From: Actinomadura barringtoniae
GTDB taxonomy: Bacteria > Actinomycetota > Actinomycetes > Streptosporangiales > Streptosporangiaceae
Length of the DNA: 62,437 bases
Reading direction: 5' to 3'
Assembly: GCF_017573505.1 (NCBI RefSeq)
Contig: NZ_JAGEOJ010000040.1
Span: 1 to 62,437, forward strand
Positions within the stretch are counted from its first letter, which is position 1. Each line of letters begins with the position of its first letter. Below the pieces are notes generated by a model. The model did no database searches and had not been told where the DNA came from. It was given only the letters and a program-made list of their open reading frames with translations. The translations under genes and the position numbers were made by a program. Positions 33,063 through 41,315 of the stretch are shown here, piece by piece.

Positions 33063-33488
33063 TCATCGTTCGGTCTCGTTGGGTTTGGGGCCGAGCCGGG
33101 CCCACACATACTTGCCGCCGAGGGCGTCCGTCGGCTCCCAGCCGCATTCGTTGGAAACGGCTCGGGTGATCAGTAGTCCCCGGCCGCCATCGGACGCGAG
33201 GTCCATTTCTCGCTCCTCCGGAAGCCCCGGGCCGTCGTCCCACACCGTCACGTTCACTTGTCCGTCCGCCTCGCGAACGAGGAACAGGATGATGGCGTCG
33301 GCGTGGCTCTCCAGCGAGTTGGTCACCAGTTCCGACGTCACCAGTACGACGTCATCGACAAGGCAGTCGAGCGCCCACTCCTCCAGGGCGGCTTTGGTCA
33401 ATGTCCTCGCCGCTTTCACCGCCTGCGGTCGGACCGAAAGGGGCACGGCGAAATAGGGCCTGGCGGCGGCCGAGGGGCTCTTGTCCAC
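33063..33488 (-). CDS. RsbW-like ATP-binding protein
   Basis: The 141-residue GHKL-fold protein has the N box (VTSELVTNSLESHAD), the G1 box (VWDDGPGLPE) and a G2-type GRGLLITRAVS. It resembles the stand-alone anti-sigma-type kinases abundant in Streptomyces and its relatives. It is divergent from an XRE/DUF5753 gene followed by DUF397, the arrangement known from abaA/whiJ-type loci in streptomycetes. Confidence 0.85.
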   Translation of the reverse strand: MDKSPSAAARPYFAVPLSVRPQAVKAARTLTKAALEEWALDCLVDDVVLVTSELVTNSLESHADAIILFLVREADGQVNVTVWDDGPGLPEEREMDLASDGGRGLLITRAVSNECGWEPTDALGGKYVWARLGPKPNETER

Positions 33489-33617
33489 GGGGGGTTGTCC
33501 TCACGCGAAAACCGATGGTGGCGGCACTTCACAACCTTGTTGGTTCTCCTGACAGAGTGTCGTCGTCCGGTTACCTTTGCGCTGTCTTGTGAGGGAGACG
33601 AGAGTCATGGAGGGCCG

Positions 33618-34418
33618 ATGCAAGGCATCGCAGAGTCGATTGATCCGCTGGGCGGCCTATGGTCCATGCTGGCCGTTCAGCTGCGAGAACTCAGGAAGCG
33701 GCACGGCCTGTCACAGGCGGCCGTGGGGCGCCTCGTGAACGTTGATCATAAGACGGTCTCGAATTGGGAGGCCGGGCGTAACCATCCGCCCGTGGACGCC
33801 CTGCGCACTCTCGACGAGGAGTGGAAGACCGGGCAGCTGCTCGAATGCATTCACCACTACGCCAACACCATGCAGGCTCCAGCCAGGTTTCTCGCCGTCG
33901 TCGAGTACGAGGCCATGGCCGATGTGATCAGGATGAACGGTGTCGCGTTCATCCCCGGCCTTCTCCAGACCCCCGAGTACGCCCGAGAAGTTTTCACGAT
34001 GGCTGGCATTGCAGACGTCGAAGGGCAGGTCGCACGGCGAATCGAGCGGCAAGCGGTTCTCACTCGCGAGAATCCGCCCTACGTCTCCATCCTGCTCTCA
34101 GAGGTGGCGATCCGACTCATCCCACCGGCCCTGCGAGAGGGGCAGCTCAGGAGACTGCTGGAGGTCGCCGAACTTCCCCACGTCACGCTCCGGATATTCA
34201 CTCTTGAAGCGGGTCTTCAGGTGGGACTCGACGGCGAGTTCTATCTCTTCTCCACCCCGCACCGAGAAGTCGGGTTTGTCGAGACTGCTGCTCGTGGAAG
34301 ACTGGTAACCGAGTCAGACGACCTGCGGACACTCGCGGTCGCGTTTGATCGAACCAGCGGGCGCGCACTCTCGCCTGAGGCCACCCGTGACCGCCTCCTA
34401 GAGATGATCGAGGGGTAA
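33618..34418 (+). CDS. XRE-family regulator with DUF5753-type C-terminus (WhiJ-like)
   Basis: The 266-residue protein has a lambda-repressor-like helix-turn-helix (about residues 15-70: LRELRKRHGLSQAAVGRLV, HKTVSNWEAG) and the C-terminal DUF5753 domain (EYEAMADVIRMNGVAFIPGL, then QTPEYAREVF and RIFTLEAG). ATG 33618 has GGAGG at 33609-33613. Two bases after its stop begins a DUF397 gene. WhiJ-like proteins regulate development in Streptomyces, with the small partner modulating them; the target here is unknown. Confidence 0.87.
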   Translation: MQGIAESIDPLGGLWSMLAVQLRELRKRHGLSQAAVGRLVNVDHKTVSNWEAGRNHPPVDALRTLDEEWKTGQLLECIHHYANTMQAPARFLAVVEYEAMADVIRMNGVAFIPGLLQTPEYAREVFTMAGIADVEGQVARRIERQAVLTRENPPYVSILLSEVAIRLIPPALREGQLRRLLEVAELPHVTLRIFTLEAGLQVGLDGEFYLFSTPHREVGFVETAARGRLVTESDDLRTLAVAFDRTSGRALSPEATRDRLLEMIEG

Positions 34419-34420
34419 TC

Positions 34421-34609
34421 GTGACCACATGGCGCAAGTCCAGCCACAGTGCCAGCAGCGGTCAGGAGGACTGTGTGGAGCTGGCTCGGCTCGCCCCGGC
34501 GATCGGGGTGCGGGATTCCAAGGCTCCCGGGGCAGGGCACCTGGCGCTGTCGGTCGAGAGTCTTGCTGACCTCGTTGCCCGTGTGAAGCGGAACGAGCTC
34601 GACCTTTAG
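34421..34609 (+). CDS. DUF397 small protein
   Basis: The 62-residue protein shows the DUF397 pattern: WRKSSHSASSGQEDCVELA, then VRDSKAPGAGHLALS. It begins with GTG two bases after the XRE regulator stop, so both are co-translated. DUF397 proteins are companions of DUF5753 regulators and are thought to modulate them. Confidence 0.9.
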   Translation: MTTWRKSSHSASSGQEDCVELARLAPAIGVRDSKAPGAGHLALSVESLADLVARVKRNELDL

Positions 34610-34628
34610 ACCACCCCCACAAGCCCAG

Positions 34629-34657
34629 AGAGCCTCGAGTGCTTCTCGGGGCTCTTT
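34629..34657 (+). terminator. Intrinsic terminator after DUF397
   Basis: AGAGCCTCGAG (34629-34639) pairs with CTCGGGGCTCT (34645-34655) through one G-U pair, with a 5-base loop and a short T run. It closes the XRE/DUF397 transcript. Confidence 0.75.
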
Positions 34658-34762
34658 GCGTTCGGCGGTCCCGGGCCGGGAGGGCCGTGACCAGGTCGGC
34701 GCGTCTCGAAATGATCTCTTTCGCGGGGAAGAAAGAACCTTCCGGCCTGCAGCCGGTACTCA

Positions 34763-35320
34763 GTGATCATGATCAATGTGATGAAGGTCGCGGGGTTCGC
34801 CGCGGTCGTCAGCCTGGGGCTGGCCGGGTGCTCGTCCGGCTCCGACCCCAAGGCCGCCGACGGCTCCCCGACCACGAGTGCTTCCGCCGCGACGACTGCT
34901 CCGGTGGCAGCTCCGGCCTCCGGGGCGACCGCCCCCGGCAACGGAACCAAGGGCACGGCCAAGCAGGGCGGGGCCGTCAACCTGACGGTCTCGAGCGAGC
35001 TGCGCAGGTTGCTCGGGGACGTCTACTACGCGGCCACCAAGAAGGAGGCCAAGGACAACGCCTCCGGGATCCGGCGAGACAAGGTCATCGGCCCCGAGCA
35101 GGTGTCGTACGGAAAGATCGTGGGCTCGACTCCGGCCAAGGACGTCTTCTACGCCATGGGCAGTACCGGATATTCCGACGACCCGGCGTCGCGCCAGGAC
35201 GGGCCGCACGTGTGGCGCAAGCGCGGTGCCTCATGGGAGTACCTGGGCGACACCGGCGGGGCCTTCTGCAGCAAGGTGCCGGCGGCGCTCGTCAAGGTGT
35301 GGGGCAAAGCCTGCTCCTAG
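34763..35320 (+). CDS. Putative secreted lipoprotein of unknown function
   Basis: A short signal sequence ends in the lipobox LAGC, followed by a Ser/Thr/Ala/Pro-rich linker (to about residue 68) and a globular C-terminal part with paired Cys residues (GAFCSKV and the penultimate Cys). The sequence VWRKRGASWEYLGDTGGAFC suggests a small extracellular domain. No family recognised. The start is uncertain: GTG 34763, ATG 34769 and ATG 34781 are all in frame, and the last gives the most compact lipoprotein signal. Confidence 0.65.
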   Translation: MIMINVMKVAGFAAVVSLGLAGCSSGSDPKAADGSPTTSASAATTAPVAAPASGATAPGNGTKGTAKQGGAVNLTVSSELRRLLGDVYYAATKKEAKDNASGIRRDKVIGPEQVSYGKIVGSTPAKDVFYAMGSTGYSDDPASRQDGPHVWRKRGASWEYLGDTGGAFCSKVPAALVKVWGKACS

Positions 35321-35378
35321 GCGCCGGCACCTCGAAGACCTAACCCCCCACTAACCCTGAACCCCCGAAAGCAGCGTG

Positions 35379-35405
35379 GCGCAGGCCCACGACGTAGGCC
35401 TGCGC
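35379..35405. terminator. Bidirectional terminator hairpin
   Basis: GCGCAGGCC (35379-35387) pairs perfectly with GGCCTGCGC (35397-35405) around a 9-base loop, between the convergent lipoprotein and PH-domain genes. Confidence 0.65.
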
Positions 35406-35434
35406 CCGCCAGATCCGCGCCGCGCGCTTGTTGG

Positions 35435-35953
35435 TCAGTCGGGGGAGCCGTCTTCTGCGGCGAAGATGACCGAGGAGACCTCTAGGTAGAGCTGCTCGGG
35501 GTAGGGCATGAAGCCGACGTTGCGGAGGGCCTGTTTCTGGCCTGCGGACTCCATGACGAACTCGCCGTAGCCCAGCATGCGGCCGAGGACCGAGCGGTCG
35601 AGGGCGATGTCGGTGACCTTGGCGAGGGGCATCATCGCCACCTGGCGGTTGAGGACGCCGCTGATGAGCATGACGCGGTGCTCGGTGACCAGGAAGAACT
35701 CGATCGACCAGGCGATGACCTTCCAGAGCAGGTAGCCGAGGGTCAGCAGCCAGAGCCACCAGATCCACATGAGGCCGAACGCGGTGGCGGCGACGCCGCA
35801 GAGCAGGAGACCGCCCACGACGGCCGTGACGGGCAGGAGGAGCACTGCGGGGTGGCGGCGGACTGCGATCACGCGGCCCTCATAGGCCATCAGGTACCGG
35901 TCGACGGTCCGCGATCCGGCGTCACGCTGGACCATCATGTCTTGAAAGTTCAC
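35435..35953 (-). CDS. Membrane protein with bacterial PH domain (YdbS/bPH2-like)
   Basis: The 172-residue protein has two adjacent transmembrane helices (about residues 35-85) followed by a bacterial PH-like domain: FFLVTEHRVMLISGVLNR, MMPLAKVTDIALDRSV and LGRMLGYGEFVMESAG. This is the usual YdbS-type layout; function is not established. GTG 35953 is chosen because GAGGGTG lies six bases upstream; the frame continues upstream to 36019 without a better start. Confidence 0.78.
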   Translation of the reverse strand: MNFQDMMVQRDAGSRTVDRYLMAYEGRVIAVRRHPAVLLLPVTAVVGGLLLCGVAATAFGLMWIWWLWLLTLGYLLWKVIAWSIEFFLVTEHRVMLISGVLNRQVAMMPLAKVTDIALDRSVLGRMLGYGEFVMESAGQKQALRNVGFMPYPEQLYLEVSSVIFAAEDGSPD

Positions 35954-36073
35954 CGCGGGCACCCTCGTCTTGATCTGTTGATTCAACGGTAGCCGAACCG
36001 ACTGTGGCGAGGCAGGCACCGCGCGGTCACGATCGGCTTGTGCGAACGGTCTTGAGCCTTAAGGATGTTGGTC

Positions 36074-36664
36074 ATGGAGGCTCCGGAGGCGCGCGGCGGC
36101 CGGGGGGAGTTCGTTCCGGACGTGACCGGGCGGGCTGTCTGGCGGTTGTTCCTGCGCGGGCTCGGCGTGTACCTGCCGGGCTGGCAGGTACCGGACGGGG
36201 CGGAGAGGGTGGGCGAGGTCGTCGGGCCGCCTGCCTTCCTGAACGGGGACGCGGGGTTCGGGCTGCATCTGGCGCACCGGCGGCAGGGGCTTGAGCCCGA
36301 TCGCGAGATTTATGTGCGGGGGAAGGAAGATCCCAGTTTCGGGATCGTCATCGCCGGGCCGGCCGAGGCGATCGGGACGCGGGTCGTCGATGCCGAGGAG
36401 CTGTTGAGGTACGCGCGGAAGCTCACGTTCGAGGAGCTTTTTGATACTGCGGATGCTGATTCGGTGTCCTATGCGGTGCGGGCTGCCAGAGCTGTGGAGA
36501 ACGTGGTGTTTCTCGATCGCGCTGCGGGGGTCGGGCTGGCCGCTGAGGTCGATCCGGTGACGCGTGGGGTTACCTGCCCGCTGTTCGTACGGCTGGGGGA
36601 GCCTCATGAACGGACCGTGCGGGCCTATGGGGTCGCGGCCCAGGTGGTCAGGTCCCACAGCTGA
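36074..36664 (+). CDS. Hypothetical protein
   Basis: I do not recognise this 196-residue protein. It is soluble, with a VWRLFLRGLGVYLPGWQVP segment near the start, EDPSFGIVIAGPAEAIGTRV in the middle and no signal or membrane helix. ATG 36074 has AAGGA at 36061-36065; ATG 36065 is also in frame. Its 3' end overlaps the convergent coiled-coil gene by 40 bases. Confidence 0.6.
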   Translation: MEAPEARGGRGEFVPDVTGRAVWRLFLRGLGVYLPGWQVPDGAERVGEVVGPPAFLNGDAGFGLHLAHRRQGLEPDREIYVRGKEDPSFGIVIAGPAEAIGTRVVDAEELLRYARKLTFEELFDTADADSVSYAVRAARAVENVVFLDRAAGVGLAAEVDPVTRGVTCPLFVRLGEPHERTVRAYGVAAQVVRSHS

Positions 36665-37809
36665 TGCGTGGGGAGCCTGCGTAGGCGAACGGTGGCTGAG
36701 GCGGGGTCCCAGTAGACCTCGTCGCTTTCCAGCTCCAGGGACTGAACGGGTGTCAGAACGGCGCAGAAGAGCTCATCGCGGGTCCGTACGGCCATCAGAG
36801 GGCCGATCTGCGCTACCGCGCCAGAGCTCTCGTAGAGGGTCCTCAGGAGGGCTTTGAGGGCCGCCTCGTCCTCTGGCTGGCGAGGGGTTTCCACGCCCTG
36901 AGGGAGAACGGGGCGGGAACGGGAGAGGCCGTTGCCGTTGTGGGGGATGTCCGCGCCGGTGGAGATGAGCAGCGCGGTGAACGCCCCGGCCAGGTCCTCC
37001 ATGTTGTGGCCCGCCAGGAAGTAGCGGCGGCGTTCGGGAGCGCCTGGCCCCGAGCCGTTCGGGCCCTCGACCGTACGGAAGCGGACCGTGAGCGTGGCGG
37101 TGCGCACGCAGCGCTCGTAGACCTCGGCGAGGATGTCGTCGAGCTGGTCGTCGCGGGTCCACAGGCGGCCGGTGGCGGTGACGGCGGCCGCGTCGCCCTC
37201 GACGCCGCGCGGCTGGCCGGTGAGGGCGGAGGTGACGCTCTCGTCGAGCTCGCCCTCGGTGAACTGCAGGAGCTCGGCGACGACGTCCTCGACGTCCTCC
37301 AGCGTGCGGGTGAGGGTGCGCTGCAGCTCGAGGATCTCGGTGCCGCTGCGTTCCATCTCCGAGAGCCGGTCCAGGGCGCTGTCGACCTTGCCCTCGACGG
37401 CCGCGGTGCCCGCCGCGGTGACGGAGCGGACGGAGGTCTCGACCTCGGACAGCTTGCGGCGCAGCGCGGCGAGGGTCACGCGCTGCTTCTCCAGGTCGTG
37501 CAGGCGCGTGGACTGCGCCCGCAGGTACTCGTCGGCCTGATGGACGAGCGCGGCCAGCTCCTCGACCTGGCCGGTGTTCTGCCGCAGCCGCGAGTCCAGG
37601 GCGGGCAGCACCTCGCGCTTCACCTTCGACAGCTCGGCGGTCAGCTGCTCGCCGACCGTGACCAGCACGCTGTTCTGCTTGGTGACCTGGTCGTTCAGCT
37701 CGTCGATGCGGCGCACGAACGCGCGCTGCTGGTCCTTGCTCTGCCTGCCGGCGTAGAGCTCCAGGCCCCCGACGACGACACACATCACCACCAGGATGAC
37801 CGTCGTCAT
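36625..37809 (-). CDS. Membrane-anchored coiled-coil protein, last gene of the PknG island
   Basis: The 394-residue protein has one N-terminal membrane helix (about residues 3-20), then a long charged helical region with heptad character (about 28-190) and a C-terminal globular domain containing YFLAGHNMEDLAGAF. ATG 37809 has GGGGAG upstream. It follows the GlnH-like gene by 139 bases on the same strand. No family is recognised; it may be a cytoplasmic or wall-facing scaffold for the signalling proteins of the island. Confidence 0.7.
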   Translation of the reverse strand: MTTVILVVMCVVVGGLELYAGRQSKDQQRAFVRRIDELNDQVTKQNSVLVTVGEQLTAELSKVKREVLPALDSRLRQNTGQVEELAALVHQADEYLRAQSTRLHDLEKQRVTLAALRRKLSEVETSVRSVTAAGTAAVEGKVDSALDRLSEMERSGTEILELQRTLTRTLEDVEDVVAELLQFTEGELDESVTSALTGQPRGVEGDAAAVTATGRLWTRDDQLDDILAEVYERCVRTATLTVRFRTVEGPNGSGPGAPERRRYFLAGHNMEDLAGAFTALLISTGADIPHNGNGLSRSRPVLPQGVETPRQPEDEAALKALLRTLYESSGAVAQIGPLMAVRTRDELFCAVLTPVQSLELESDEVYWDPASATVRLRRLPTHQLWDLTTWAATP

Positions 37810-37948
37810 GGCACTCCCCGCGTTCCCCGCACTCTGCTCGGCGGCCGGTGGCAATAACTACCGGAAAGGCTTTTGATCGCGACCATAACGTACGATCTTC
37901 GGCCGGGAACGCCAGTTGCGTAACGGACTCATCTCCGTGACCGTGCGG

Positions 37949-38794
37949 TCAGGAGCACCCCTCGAACTGGGGAACGGTCGTCGTGTAATCAAGCCCGACG
38001 GGCCGGAACCACTTGTCCAGGTAACGCTGCGCCACCCCGTCCAGATACATGCCCGTGATGGCCTTGTTGACCGCTTCGCAGCCGTCGGTGTCGCCGAGCT
38101 TCAGGCCCACGCCGTAGCCCTCGTCGGAGATCGGCGCGTTCACGATCCGCAGCTTCGCGCCGCTCGTCAGGGTGGCCTCGCGGGCCAGCCCGGCCAGGAT
38201 CAGGTCGTCGGTGGAGACGGCGTCCACGACGCGCGAGGTGAGCTTGTCGAGGCACTCCTTGTAGCCGTTCGCCGTGATCGGCTTCGCGGGCACGCCGTGC
38301 TGCTCGATGACGCGCTTCCACGAGACCGAGCCCGTCACCGCGCACAGGTTCTTGCCCGCGAGGTTCTGGATGCTCTTGACGCCCGGCTCGTCCGAACGGA
38401 CCAGGGTGTCCTGGTGGGAGACGTAGTACGGCCCGGCGAAGGCGACCTTGGTCTTGCGTTCGGGCGTGATGGAGTAGCTGCCCACGACCAGGTCGACCGA
38501 ACCGTCCCGGATCTTGTCCTCGCGGGTGGCCGAGGTGATCGGCTTGAACGTGACGGACGTGACCCCGAGGCGCCTGGCGATCTCGCGGGCGACCTCGATG
38601 TCGAAGCCCTCGTAGCCGCCGTTGTCGCCCTTGCCGGTCTTCAGGCCGAGCCCCGGCTGGTCGCCGTTCACCCCGATCACCAGGTGGTCCTTGCGCGCGA
38701 TCGACGACTCGTCGGCGCTGGCGATGCCGCAGGCCCCCGCCGCCATGACCGAGACCGCGCTCAGGGCGAGGGCCCCGATCCGGCGTGCTCGCAT
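37949..38794 (-). CDS. GlnH-like amino-acid-binding lipoprotein
   Basis: The 281-residue protein is a family-3 solute-binding protein (GluB/GlnH type): HLVIGVNGDQPGLGL, GYEGFDIEVAREIARRLG, VDLVVGSYSITPERK and FAGPYYVSHQDTLV. The signal ends with Cys22 (AAGAC), consistent with a lipoprotein. AAGGAG six bases before ATG 38794 fixes the start. No ABC permease or ATPase is adjacent; instead it follows a GlnX-like receptor and a PknG kinase. In mycobacteria GlnH binds aspartate or glutamate outside the cell and signals through GlnX to PknG. Confidence 0.88.
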   Translation of the reverse strand: MRARRIGALALSAVSVMAAGACGIASADESSIARKDHLVIGVNGDQPGLGLKTGKGDNGGYEGFDIEVAREIARRLGVTSVTFKPITSATREDKIRDGSVDLVVGSYSITPERKTKVAFAGPYYVSHQDTLVRSDEPGVKSIQNLAGKNLCAVTGSVSWKRVIEQHGVPAKPITANGYKECLDKLTSRVVDAVSTDDLILAGLAREATLTSGAKLRIVNAPISDEGYGVGLKLGDTDGCEAVNKAITGMYLDGVAQRYLDKWFRPVGLDYTTTVPQFEGCS

Positions 38795-38847
38795 GCTCAA
38801 CTCCTTCTTCGTCGTCGCGCTCTTCGCCTGTCGCACGAGCCCCGGCG

Positions 38848-40362
38848 TCACCTGTATTCCGCCAGGCGGGGGCGGACGCCGATCAGGACGAGCACGACGA
38901 TGACCAGCCCGGCGCCGGGGATCACCAGGTTCCAGCCCTTGGTGCCGTCGTCGCCCTTGGCGACCGCGTCCTTGAACACGTCGCTGTGGATGGCGATCAG
39001 CTTGCCCAGCGAGGTGTCATAGGTGGCGTAGTCACGGCCGTTCGTCGAGGTCCGCGCCGCGATGGCCTGAGAACGCCGCCCGGACGCGACCAGCTGCCGC
39101 ATCGCGTGGTCGTCCCGCTGGAACGTGCGGTAGTCGTTCAGCACCTTGTCCAGCGCCGCACGCTGACCAGGAAGCCCTGTGCCCCCGAACTCGGCGCCGA
39201 AGAAGCCGAGGATCTCCTTGCGCCCAGGCTCCAGCCCCTGCTGCACGCCGCTGCTGTACTGCGCCAGGTTGTCGGCCTTCAGGTAGAGCAGCGACTGGGA
39301 CTTGTCCAGGAAAAGCTGCTCGTAGGTGTCGGCGCGCTTGGGATCGAGGAGGAAGCGCGTCTGGTCGGCGTTGGCGCTGTTGCCGATGGCGCGCGCCCGC
39401 GAGAGAGCCAGAATCGAGTCGAAGCCGTCATGCTTGGCCTTGCTCAGGTGGCTCGCCTGCGACGACAGCATCGACCAGCTCATCACCGTCAGAACGAGGG
39501 TGACCAGCGTCGCGAGCGCGAGGAGCGGGTTGAGCAGCCGCCGGTACCGTACGGCCAGGTAGAGCTGCAGCCCGCCCAGCAGCACGATCAGCAGCAGCCC
39601 GGTGAGCGCGACCCAGATCCGGCCGTTCAGCACCGCGTCGTGCTTGTTCTCGTAGGTGTGGCGGACGAGCGTGCCGTTGTCGAGCGTCAGGTTGTACGCC
39701 TTGGGCAGCAGGTCCAGCTTCATCAGGTCGGTCGCGGCCTGGTACTTCTCGATCACCGCGTCCGAGGGCGGGCCGGGGGCGTGGGCCGAGTTCTGGTCGA
39801 GCAGGAGCGCCTGGCCGGCCAGCCGCTCGTAGCGGGCCAGCGCGTCCAGCGTGGCGCGCGCCGTGCGCTCCTCGGTCGGCTCGTCCGCGAGCTTGGACGC
39901 CTGCAGCAGGGCGGCGCCCGCCTTGAGACGGCTGTCGTCGTACTGCTGCAGCGCGGCGTCGCGGTTCACCCCGAGGCCCTGCGCGCGGCCGACCATCAGC
40001 GCGTTGGCGAGCTGGGCGTCCATGTTGGTCAGCTGGAAGTACAGGTCGCCGGTCGCCACGACCTGCGGGCCCGCGTCGTGCCCGATCACCCGTACGCCGT
40101 CGCGCGCGTTGTCCACGGCGACCCAGGAGGTGACCAGGACCGCGCCCAGCGCCAGGACGACCAGGACGGTCATCGCGCGTACCTGGCCCGCGAGCGTGCG
40201 CGGGAACAGCCGCCGGACGCCGGTGGCAGGCTCGGCGCGCTCGGCCGGGCCGCCGGGGAGCACGGGCCCGGAGCCGGTGCGCGCCGGGGGACCCCCGGCC
40301 TGCTGCCCGGCGGGAGGGCCGGGCGGTGGCCCGGGCGGGGGAGCGTGCTGTACGGCCGTCAT
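38848..40362 (-). CDS. GlnX-like four-helix membrane receptor
   Basis: The 504-residue protein has a Pro/Gly-rich cytoplasmic N-terminus, four transmembrane helices (about residues 66-88, 243-263, 270-292, 478-496) and two extracytoplasmic helical domains between helices 1-2 and 3-4. The repeated domains contain paired DARFLxxP/LxxY-type helices like chemoreceptor sensor bundles. The topology and the neighbouring GlnH and PknG genes match mycobacterial GlnX. It should pass the GlnH ligand signal inward. Its start overlaps the FHA gene stop by four bases. The assignment rests on topology and context. Confidence 0.78.
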   Translation of the reverse strand: MTAVQHAPPPGPPPGPPAGQQAGGPPARTGSGPVLPGGPAERAEPATGVRRLFPRTLAGQVRAMTVLVVLALGAVLVTSWVAVDNARDGVRVIGHDAGPQVVATGDLYFQLTNMDAQLANALMVGRAQGLGVNRDAALQQYDDSRLKAGAALLQASKLADEPTEERTARATLDALARYERLAGQALLLDQNSAHAPGPPSDAVIEKYQAATDLMKLDLLPKAYNLTLDNGTLVRHTYENKHDAVLNGRIWVALTGLLLIVLLGGLQLYLAVRYRRLLNPLLALATLVTLVLTVMSWSMLSSQASHLSKAKHDGFDSILALSRARAIGNSANADQTRFLLDPKRADTYEQLFLDKSQSLLYLKADNLAQYSSGVQQGLEPGRKEILGFFGAEFGGTGLPGQRAALDKVLNDYRTFQRDDHAMRQLVASGRRSQAIAARTSTNGRDYATYDTSLGKLIAIHSDVFKDAVAKGDDGTKGWNLVIPGAGLVIVVLVLIGVRPRLAEYR

Positions 40363-41306
40363 GTCGCCTCGCCTCTCCGCAGCGTGATGGTGGTCCAGGC
40401 GCCGACGTGGATGCGGTCGCCTTCGCCGACCGGCACTTCCACGTTGAACGGGATGGGTTCGATGGAGCCGTTCAGGCAGGTGCGGTTGGTCGATCCCGGG
40501 TCGACCACCGTCCAGGTGCCGTCGGGCTTGGCCAGCAGCACCGCGTGCACGTGCGAGACGCCGGGGTCCTCGGGCGGCTCGCGCAGGTCGATCTCGGGAA
40601 CGTCGCCGGTGGCGCTGCTCCGCCGTCCGATCCGGATCTGCGGCCCGTTCAGCGGGATCCGCCGCTCCGGCGCGTACGGCGGGAACGCGATCCGCGCCAC
40701 GTCCGGCCCCTCCTCGGCGACCACCGAGTCGAAGTAGTCGCGGTCGGCGATCACGTTCGCCACCCACCCCGTACCGACGCCGCCCGGACCCGCGGCACCC
40801 GACGCGGGACCACTCGCGGCACCCGACGCGGGACCACCCGCGGCGCCACCTGCGGGACCGGACGCCGGGCCACCCGCGGGACCCGAAGCCGGGCCACCTG
40901 CTGGACCCGACGCAGGCCCCGGGGCGGAGCCAGGCGCGGAGCCTGGGCCGGGCGCGGAGCCGGGCGAGGGGCCAGGGCCGGGTACGGGGCCTGGAACCGG
41001 CGCGGGGCCGGGGCCCGGCGGGGGAGGCGGAGTGGTGGTGGGGGCGGGGGTCGGCCGGCCGCCGCCGATCACGAAGTCGTAGCCGCACTGCTCGCAGAAC
41101 CGGTCGACCGCGGGCGTGCCGCAGTCGGGGCAGGGCGTGCCGGAGGGCACGCCGCGGTTCGGTGACGACGGCGGCGCCATCTCCATCGTCGGCACCGGCG
41201 CGGCGCCCTGGTGACCGGACGGGGCCGGGGCGCCGCCGATGCGCTCGCCGCAGACGTCGCAGTACTCGGGGTCCGAGGAGGTGTGTCCGGTGGGACAGAT
41301 CGCCAT
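40359..41306 (-). CDS. FHA-domain protein with zinc ribbons
   Basis: The 315-residue protein has two N-terminal zinc-ribbon pairs (CPTGHTSSDPEYCDVCG; CPDCGTPAVDRFCEQCG), a Pro/Gly/Ala-rich linker of about 90 residues (GPASGPAGG repeats) and a C-terminal FHA domain (about 215-310) with IRIGRRSS, SHVHAVL and STNRTCLNG. FHA domains bind phosphothreonine, so this is a likely adaptor or substrate of the PknG-like kinase, as GarA is in mycobacteria. The repetitive linker DNA is at about 40790-40990. Confidence 0.88.
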   Translation of the reverse strand: MAICPTGHTSSDPEYCDVCGERIGGAPAPSGHQGAAPVPTMEMAPPSSPNRGVPSGTPCPDCGTPAVDRFCEQCGYDFVIGGGRPTPAPTTTPPPPPGPGPAPVPGPVPGPGPSPGSAPGPGSAPGSAPGPASGPAGGPASGPAGGPASGPAGGAAGGPASGAASGPASGAAGPGGVGTGWVANVIADRDYFDSVVAEEGPDVARIAFPPYAPERRIPLNGPQIRIGRRSSATGDVPEIDLREPPEDPGVSHVHAVLLAKPDGTWTVVDPGSTNRTCLNGSIEPIPFNVEVPVGEGDRIHVGAWTTITLRRGEAT

Positions 41307-41315
41307 GTTCAGCCC

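Noticed and set aside
37949..40362. Amino-acid ABC importer
   Set aside because: The binding protein has no adjacent permease or ATPase; the neighbouring membrane protein has four helices with large external domains and no EAA loop.
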